Origin: Mycothermus thermophilus
Lineage: Eukaryota; Ascomycota; Sordariomycetes; Sordariales; Chaetomiaceae
Length of the DNA: 64,000 nt
NCBI GenBank assembly: GCA_011316235.1
Contig: QQBE01000008.1
Location: forward strand, 62,001-126,000
Reading direction: 5' to 3'
Both the position numbers and the translations under genes were made by a program. This document shows positions 58,977 through 64,000 of this stretch, piece by piece; the stretch's first letter is position 1; every line of letters begins with the position of its first letter. Under the pieces are notes generated by a model. That model had not been told where the DNA came from, ran no database searches, and saw nothing but the letters and a program-made list of their open reading frames with translations.

Positions 58977-59914
58977 GCATGTTAACAATATGGAGCCATT
59001 TTTTTCTTTTTTCCTCTTTACTTTCCTATCGACATGCTGCGCTGCGCTGCCCCCGCTGCATTCAACCAGGTTTTGAATGATACAACAACAACAACAACAA
59101 CCGGGGTTTTTTCCGGCTCTCGGTCAGTCAGGGGACTTGACGGATGGGTATGGATCTGGCGGGATGATATCGACTCAAGGGATGCTCGCGACTTTTTACA
59201 TACGCACTATCTGGTCTTTTTTTGGACGATGACAGGATCCGATGGGATGGATTTTCTGGATTTTTCGTTTCGTTTCTTCTTTTCTGCTTCCAGATTCCGG
59301 GCTCTTCTTGATGGGGAACGGACATGGGGTCTGGGATGTGTATCATCATGTGTATTTGATGTTTTCTCATGTTGACATTTAACCTGCCATATTTTATGTA
59401 TTTTTGGGTTTCATTTTTGTTTGAGTACCCTTATTCATTTTCGAGGGAGGGTATAGTGGTAATCATGGAAGGTTTTGGGCTCCATTGGGTTAATAGTTGA
59501 AGGTTCTAGGTTAATATGGCGAGGAAAGGAGAGTGGTGGATGAGAACTTCTCTACCTGCCTACCAGGGATGGAAGACATGGATCGTATGTTGAGTCGGTT
59601 AGGGGTACCTCAGAGACTTACATGTTAACTGAACTGATGATACCTACCTACCTACCTATCTACTTACCTATGTGAGATTGGGAAGTAATCGGAGTTGTGG
59701 GTGAATACCGGTGGGCTTTGGCTTGTTTGGCCTGCTTGTGTTTGCCTCCCTGTCTTACCTGAGTGGATGTTTACATTCTTGGTGTTTTTATATGGTGTGT
59801 TTGAGCATACCATATGTCAGGCCAGTATTCTATGGCATTATAATATATTGAGCCATTGGCATGTACAGTTCTAGCTATATGATACGATAGCCGTTGTTCG
59901 ATACCTGACACAGA

Positions 59915-59926
59915 GTATGTACATAC
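59915..59926. repeat. GTATGTACATAC palindrome (fourth exact copy)
   Basis: The 12-bp perfect palindrome, followed by ATAC, 41 bp before the stop codon of the DUF3245-like gene (which is on minus). Confidence 0.7.
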
Positions 59927-59966
59927 ATACACCATGTCCACCACCCTTCCAGCTTCGCCAGCTCCC

Positions 59967-61097
59967 TCACTCATCCGTATCATCATCTTCTTCTTCGTCA
60001 TCCTTCCCACTCCCCGTTTTTCTCTGGGATGTCTCACCTATCCCGTTTACCTCTCCCACCTTCTGCTTTTTCTTCTTTTTCTTGTTTTTCTTCTTTTTCT
60101 TCTTCTTTGTCTTCCCCTCACTACCAGCTACACCCTGGTCCTGTAGCCCCTGTTTTTGTTCTTGTTCTTGTTGGGTGTGTTGATCCCCCGTCTTAGGATT
60201 CTCAGCCTCTGACTTGCCTGGCGCTTCTTGTTCCTCTTGGTTGGCGGCGTCTTTCATGACCACATCCTCTGTCGTTCCCCCTCCTCCTCCTCCTCCTCCT
60301 CCTCCTCCTCCTCCTCCTGCTGCTGCTGCTGCTGCTGCTGCTTCTTCATGCACATCCTTGGTCTGCTGTTCCACCTTGCCATTCTTCTCCTTCTCCTCGT
60401 CGTCCCCATCCCCGGTACGCGCCTTCTTATTCTTCCCCCTCTCCCTCCCACTTCCCGTCTTACCCGCAGTCGAAATCTCGTCCGCCGGAAGCGCTGCTGC
60501 CGCCGCCTTGCGCTTGCGAACCAACGCGCCCTTTCCCACGTCCTCGTCTTCTTCTGACTCACCGCCACCCCCAGCAGCAGCAGTAGTAGTACTCCCGTTT
60601 TTTGTTGCTGCTTTCTTCTTCTGCCTGGCCTCCTCGATTTGTCGCATGGCGTTTTTGCCCAGGACTTTTCGGCCTAGACTTAGGGTTTGCTGGTCTTGTT
60701 GTTGTTCATTCTTGCTGCCGTCCTTCCCGGTAGTTGCTGTCGAGGAGGAGGAGGAGGATTGGTTTTTGGGCGCGGGTTTGTAGCCTATCCCTGCGTTATC
60801 TAGGCCGAAGGTGTTGAAGTCGTCTTCCTCATCTTCGAGGAGTTGGCGGCGGGAGATTTGTTGTTGTTGCTGTTGTTGAGAGGTGGAGTGGAAAGCTGGG
60901 GGGGTAGGGGAGGCAGAAGAAGAAGAGGAGGATTTTGTTGTTGTTTTTTGAGATTGGGATTTATTGCTGTTGGTGGTTGTGGTCGTGGATTGGAGGAGTG
61001 AAGCACGCCGCTGTTCGAGAGCGAGGGCGATGCGATTGTGAAGGGCGTTGAAGGAGGCAGCGGTGGGGGGTTTGGAGTTGTCGTCTGGGGCTGCCAT
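59967..61097 (-). CDS. DUF3245-like nuclear/nucleolar protein
   Basis: A single exon of 376 residues in a GCCATGG context. The conserved parts are an N-terminal helix (FNALHNRIALALEQRRASLLQS), SRRQLLEDEEDDFNTFGLDNAGIGYKP and GRKVLGKNAMRQIEEARQKKK. I recognise this arrangement as the fungal DUF3245 family. Everything else is low complexity: poly-Ser, poly-Gln, nine Ala then fourteen Gly from adjacent (CTG)n and (CCT)n tracts (about 60280-60345 on plus), and two Lys blocks (KTKKKKKKKNKKKKKK) near the end. The Lys/Glu blocks resemble nucleolar proteins, so nucleolar location is inferred. The length of the homopolymers probably varies between strains. No enzymatic motif is present. Confidence 0.75.
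   Translation of the reverse strand: MAAPDDNSKPPTAASFNALHNRIALALEQRRASLLQSTTTTTNSNKSQSQKTTTKSSSSSSASPTPPAFHSTSQQQQQQQISRRQLLEDEEDDFNTFGLDNAGIGYKPAPKNQSSSSSSTATTGKDGSKNEQQQDQQTLSLGRKVLGKNAMRQIEEARQKKKAATKNGSTTTAAAGGGGESEEDEDVGKGALVRKRKAAAAALPADEISTAGKTGSGRERGKNKKARTGDGDDEEKEKNGKVEQQTKDVHEEAAAAAAAAGGGGGGGGGGGGGGTTEDVVMKDAANQEEQEAPGKSEAENPKTGDQHTQQEQEQKQGLQDQGVAGSEGKTKKKKKKKNKKKKKKQKVGEVNGIGETSQRKTGSGKDDEEEDDDTDE
60280..60345. repeat. Adjacent (CCT)n and (GCT)n tracts inside the DUF3245-like gene
   Basis: Perfect CCT triplets run directly into GCT triplets; on the coding (minus) strand this is poly-Ala followed by poly-Gly. Both tracts keep the reading frame. Confidence 0.9.
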
Positions 61098-61927
61098 GGC
61101 TGGGGATGATTAATTATATCATGGGTGGGCTGTGGGAAAGTCGGATGTTTGGTGTGTATGTGTGGATGAGTGTGAAAAGTTGGTGTAAATTGGGGTTGAT
61201 ATATCAAGTTTGTTTCATGGATGAGAGAAGATGGTGGAAATTTTGAGCGTGGAAATGGTATGGTGATACGGTAACATTTCACGCCAAGCTCCAGCTTGTG
61301 TTGTGATCCTTGGTCCCTGACGAGAGAGCAAAACAAATAGGACAACAACGGAGATTGGACATGTCGGTGTGAATCCAATTGCTCGGAATTTCATTCTGGG
61401 AAGTGTGTGCACCATCGTAGAGCCTCTCCTGCGGTCTGGTTTGGGTATACTACCCGAGGTATGCAAGACCATGAACCGCAACGCCGTTTACCTCCAACTA
61501 GTGGGCATTCCGACATCCAATTCGGCCAAGAACCCGGGAGGCACCTTGCTTGCTGCAGTAAGCAGCAGCGTGGGTTTGTGTTTTTTTGGTTGAGGGCATG
61601 TCTATCCTGCGCTGCTGGAGTTGCTATTTGACGCCCAACCATCTCTAATATGTGGGTAAATGGAAGCCTAAGACCAGATAGCGCATTCTGGAGTTGAGGG
61701 GTGACGTGTGGTGCTTGGACCCGGCAGGCAGAAAGATGTTAGGCTGGAGATATCGACCAGCGAAGAGGGGGCCTTGTTGATGGTGAAGGAGGGGAAACAA
61801 ATCATGTCTGGAGTGCCTAAATGATTGGGGATGGGGTAGCTAGGATTGAGGTAGGCTTTTCCTTGACCGTGTCAGTCCAAACTACCTGATATTCCCACAA
61901 TAACCTCCATGATATCCCTTGTCCGCC
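61098..61927. promoter_or_regulatory. Divergent promoter region, DUF3245-like gene / 61928 gene
   Basis: 830 bp lie between divergent start codons. It is pyrimidine/purine-skewed, with no clear TATA box or operator and no gene seen. Confidence 0.45.
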
Positions 61928-62876
61928 ATGGTTGATCTCAATTGGAACCACTTCGAGCCTGTCCCAGATGCCCTCCCGGACTCTCGCGCCTTCGCCGAGC
62001 ACTTCTATCACCAACTCAAGACGGCGTTTCCCGACTTTGTAGCCGACTTTGAGGCCAAGTTTGGCATCTGGCAGAGGAGATGGTTTGAACGCCAGGCCAC
62101 ACACCCAGCCCCGACCAGGTAAAATACCTTAAGTACCCCATTCATGAAGAAGGCCACAATCAAGAAACCTGACAGACCTTCCAAAGCGTCTGGGAGAGTT
62201 GTGAACTCACCGAGTACGACGCCGTGTTAATGCTCGGACCCAAAACCATTCCCCTGGTGGTTCACGAGCTGTGCAACCCAGACAACCTGTTCGCTACCAT
62301 CCTGTGTATGACCAACCCCTTGGATGAATGGGAGCCCACCATATCTCGGTGCTGATTTGAGTCTTGGATCGAGCAGATAACCACCTTGAAACCAACCCCT
62401 CCGCCAAAATCGACCCCAACGACGTGCTCAACTACCTCACCCTGAACCGACAAGCCAATCTGATCGTGGACCTCAACCATGAGCGGGCGCGACGGGCGCA
62501 GGAGCGAATCGAGGCCTGGCGGAAACAAACCGAGTTGCGACAGAAAGAGCGGTTAGAAGAGTCGGGAACAGCACAAGGGACGGCATCTCAAGAAGGGGAT
62601 CCAGACACATCCTGCGCGGAGTACGCGGCGTTGGTGGACATGGGACCGGGCATCGTGGCCCAGGTCATGTTGGCATATGCGGCAGACAAGACAGGATCAT
62701 GGTGGAAGGTGATGCACAGGCTTGTGTGCGAAGAAGAAGCTCAGAAGACGCAAGAGGAGGTGCAGTATGAGCGCTGGAGGGAGTGGTTTGAGGATATGGA
62801 GTATTATGAGGCGAAGGAGGGGTTGAATCCGGAATATTTGAGGAGGATGGGGATGCAGGAGGGAATGTCTACATGA
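61928..62876 (+). CDS. Uncharacterised fungal protein, 269 aa
   Basis: My model has exons 61928-62118, 62187-62305 and 62377-62876, 269 residues in frame. It starts MVDLNWNHFEPVPDALPDSR and has an aromatic-rich helix (AEHFYHQLKTAFPDFVADFEAKFGIWQRRWFER). Exon 2 reads SVWESCELTEYDAVLMLGPKTIPLVVHELCNPDNLFATIL. Exon 3 begins YNHLETNPSAKIDPNDVLNYLTLNRQANLIVDLNHERARRAQERIEAW. The acceptor of exon 2 is the least certain point: the AG at 62175 would put exon 2 in the wrong frame, whereas AG at 62185-62186 keeps it open. I do not recognise the family. It is all-helical in appearance, acidic near the end (EEEAQKTQEEVQYERWREWFEDMEYYEAKEG), and has no signal peptide or membrane helix. Confidence 0.7.
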
Positions 62877-63579
62877 TCTCTGCACTCCAAAGACGCGAGA
62901 GCCGTGGTATCATGACGGCGTTGTTGTGAGATTGGTGATGTCTACCAGGAACTAGGTCCCTACCCACCCCCGTTACTATAATAATAATGCCTTGGATATC
63001 CGCGGACTGCCGTTGATTTGGAAAATGCTGTCTCGAACCCTTGAGAGTTTCACCAAGTCTTGATCTCAAGTCAACATTGTTGTCAACCACGCGTAGATTC
63101 CAGAATGGTGTTCGAAAATATCAAAATGACATACGAAGCTCAAGAGTATCCGTTGAGGTCTATATCCTCCAACTCAAAGAGTCCAAAAAAGAGAAAAACA
63201 GAAGGCCGAAGCCAACCGCTCTCAGATGCCGAGAGATTGGCGGCCGTGTGAACAGATCCTCGGCCGCCCGCCGTCGATTGGCTGCACAGGGGCCTTTGGC
63301 GGGCTCGGCAAGTCCCGTGCACCCCCTGTTGCTGGCTGCTATCACGGCTATCGCTGCACCAAACGCTTGGGGCTCTTGCACTGCATGCTTGCGGGAAAGC
63401 GTCATTTCCAGGAGCGAATCCCAATTTGGACCAAATCCCCTTCCAGGGCCAAAACCACAAAGTGCGTCACAACCTGGAACCTCTCTTTTTGGCCAGTCCA
63501 ACACCTGCATCTCCCCTCCTCCAACTTCTTCAAACCGTCCTTCGTTTGCCCGCGACACCCCCCAATCTGTTTTTACACA
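62877..63579. other. Spacer upstream of LSC2
   Basis: 703 bp between tandem genes. The last part is pyrimidine-rich (CATCTCCCCTCCTCCAACTT near 63509), typical of fungal housekeeping leaders. No gene was seen. Confidence 0.6.
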
Positions 63580-64000
63580 ATGTATCGCCTCGGTCGCAGT
63601 CGTGCGCTGGCATCCGCCTTTGCCGCCTCCAAGGTGCGCATCGCAACTTTGTTGTTACCCAACTCCCCTTATCGCAGCTAACCACATTGCACGTCCTCCC
63701 AACCCTCCAGGCGTCGCCCTCGACCAGACTTCAGAGCTTCGCTCAACAACAAAGGCGAGCCCTGAGCATCCACGAGTATCGTTCTGCCGACCTCCTGCGC
63801 CAGGTGAGACCGCGACCGAACCACCGCACGCCGGGGAGGAACACTGCCGAGGTACACCGCCGTCGCTGACACATGGCCCGCTCCTACCGCAATATTATAG
63901 TATGGCATCGATCTCCCCAAGGGCGCCTACGCCCAGTCGGCCGCCGAGGCTGAGGAAGTGGCCAAGAAAATTGGCACCGACGACATGGTGATCAAGGCCC
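63580..64000 (+). CDS. LSC2: Succinyl-CoA ligase beta subunit, mitochondrial (5' part, runs off right edge)
   Basis: Exons 63580-63633, 63711-63803 and 63901 onward are all phase 0. The protein starts MYRLGRSRALASAFAASK, an Arg/Ala/Ser presequence without acidic residues, as needed for mitochondrial import. The mature part begins LSIHEYRSADLLRQ and continues YGIDLPKGAYAQSAAEAEEVAKKIG, the start of the ATP-grasp domain of the beta subunit. With the alpha subunit the enzyme converts succinyl-CoA to succinate with nucleotide phosphorylation in the TCA cycle. The exon junctions exactly restore the family sequence (RQ/YGI). The catalytic part lies beyond the window, so completeness cannot be judged. 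Confidence 0.93.

Larger units (their letters stand above)
58669..59966. other. Convergent 3' spacer after hsf2
   Basis: This 1.3 kb region is T-rich, with T runs near 58829 and 59000, an ambiguous base at 58976, a (CAA)n run near 59082-59100, a CTAC-rich patch near 59641-59670 and GTATGTACATAC at 59915-59926. No gene was seen. Confidence 0.6.

Noticed and set aside
1..64000. tRNA, 5S rRNA, transposon, CRISPR or secondary-metabolite cluster
   Set aside because: By eye I found no GGTTCGANTCC-type B box with matching A box, no 5S-like sequence, no transposase or reverse-transcriptase motif, no spaced direct-repeat array and no polyketide or peptide synthase. A tRNAscan or Rfam search could still reveal small RNAs.

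Overview
The window is nuclear DNA from a filamentous ascomycete (Pezizomycotina), most likely a Sordariomycete and possibly from the Sordariales. This rests on three things: introns with GTATGT/GTAAGT-type donors, CTAAC/CTGAC branch points and short lengths; protein sequences I recognise as typical of this class (Ypt1, Rad57, Ctf4, an HSF2/Sfl1-type factor, a FacC/Yat2-type carnitine acetyltransferase); and long gene-poor spacers with low-complexity runs (poly-Q, poly-P, poly-G) inside otherwise conserved proteins. It is draft assembly: three ambiguous bases (N) occur at 38325, 51504 and 58976. Gene models were built by hand from reading frames plus splice sites. Every complete model joins in frame.

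Layout. 155-1100 (-): 5' part of a Pumilio-family RNA-binding protein, running off the left edge. 6275-9859 (+): RPC2, second-largest subunit of RNA polymerase III. 11961-13022 (-): Rab GTPase ypt1, divergent from 13772-14933 (+), a conserved, probably mitochondrial protein. 15718-16827 (-): SET-domain protein. 16.8-27.4 kb: a 10.5 kb stretch with no gene I can support except one small spliced candidate at 22609-22737. 27407-30412 (+): cytosolic carnitine acetyltransferase (facC/YAT2 type) with a His-rich tail. 32347-34491 (-): Mid2-like surface protein, divergent from 35779-37701 (+) RAD57. 38447-41873 (-): large conserved protein of unknown function. 45506-46933 (-): WD40 protein, divergent from 47523-50196 (+), the replisome adaptor CTF4/mcl1/sepB. 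50.2-56.7 kb: a second long gene-free stretch, rich in short palindromes. 56703-58668 (+): HSF-type transcription factor. 59967-61097 (-): DUF3245-like protein. 61928-62876 (+): unknown protein. 63580 to the right edge (+): start of the mitochondrial succinyl-CoA ligase beta subunit.

The genes are unrelated housekeeping functions (Pol III transcription, ER-Golgi traffic, acetyl-carnitine metabolism, recombination repair, replication, TCA cycle). They do not form a metabolic cluster or defence island. I saw no transposon ORF, tRNA, rRNA, CRISPR array or secondary-metabolite core gene.

The least explained signal lies in the spacers. Several families of short perfect palindromes or inverted repeats recur at scattered sites outside all called exons: TACCT/AGGTA hairpins, GTATGTACATAC and TACTCCGTA. 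Other such signals are a 21-bp exact duplication, a solitary 20-bp perfect palindrome, and a paired GATA palindrome upstream of RPC2.
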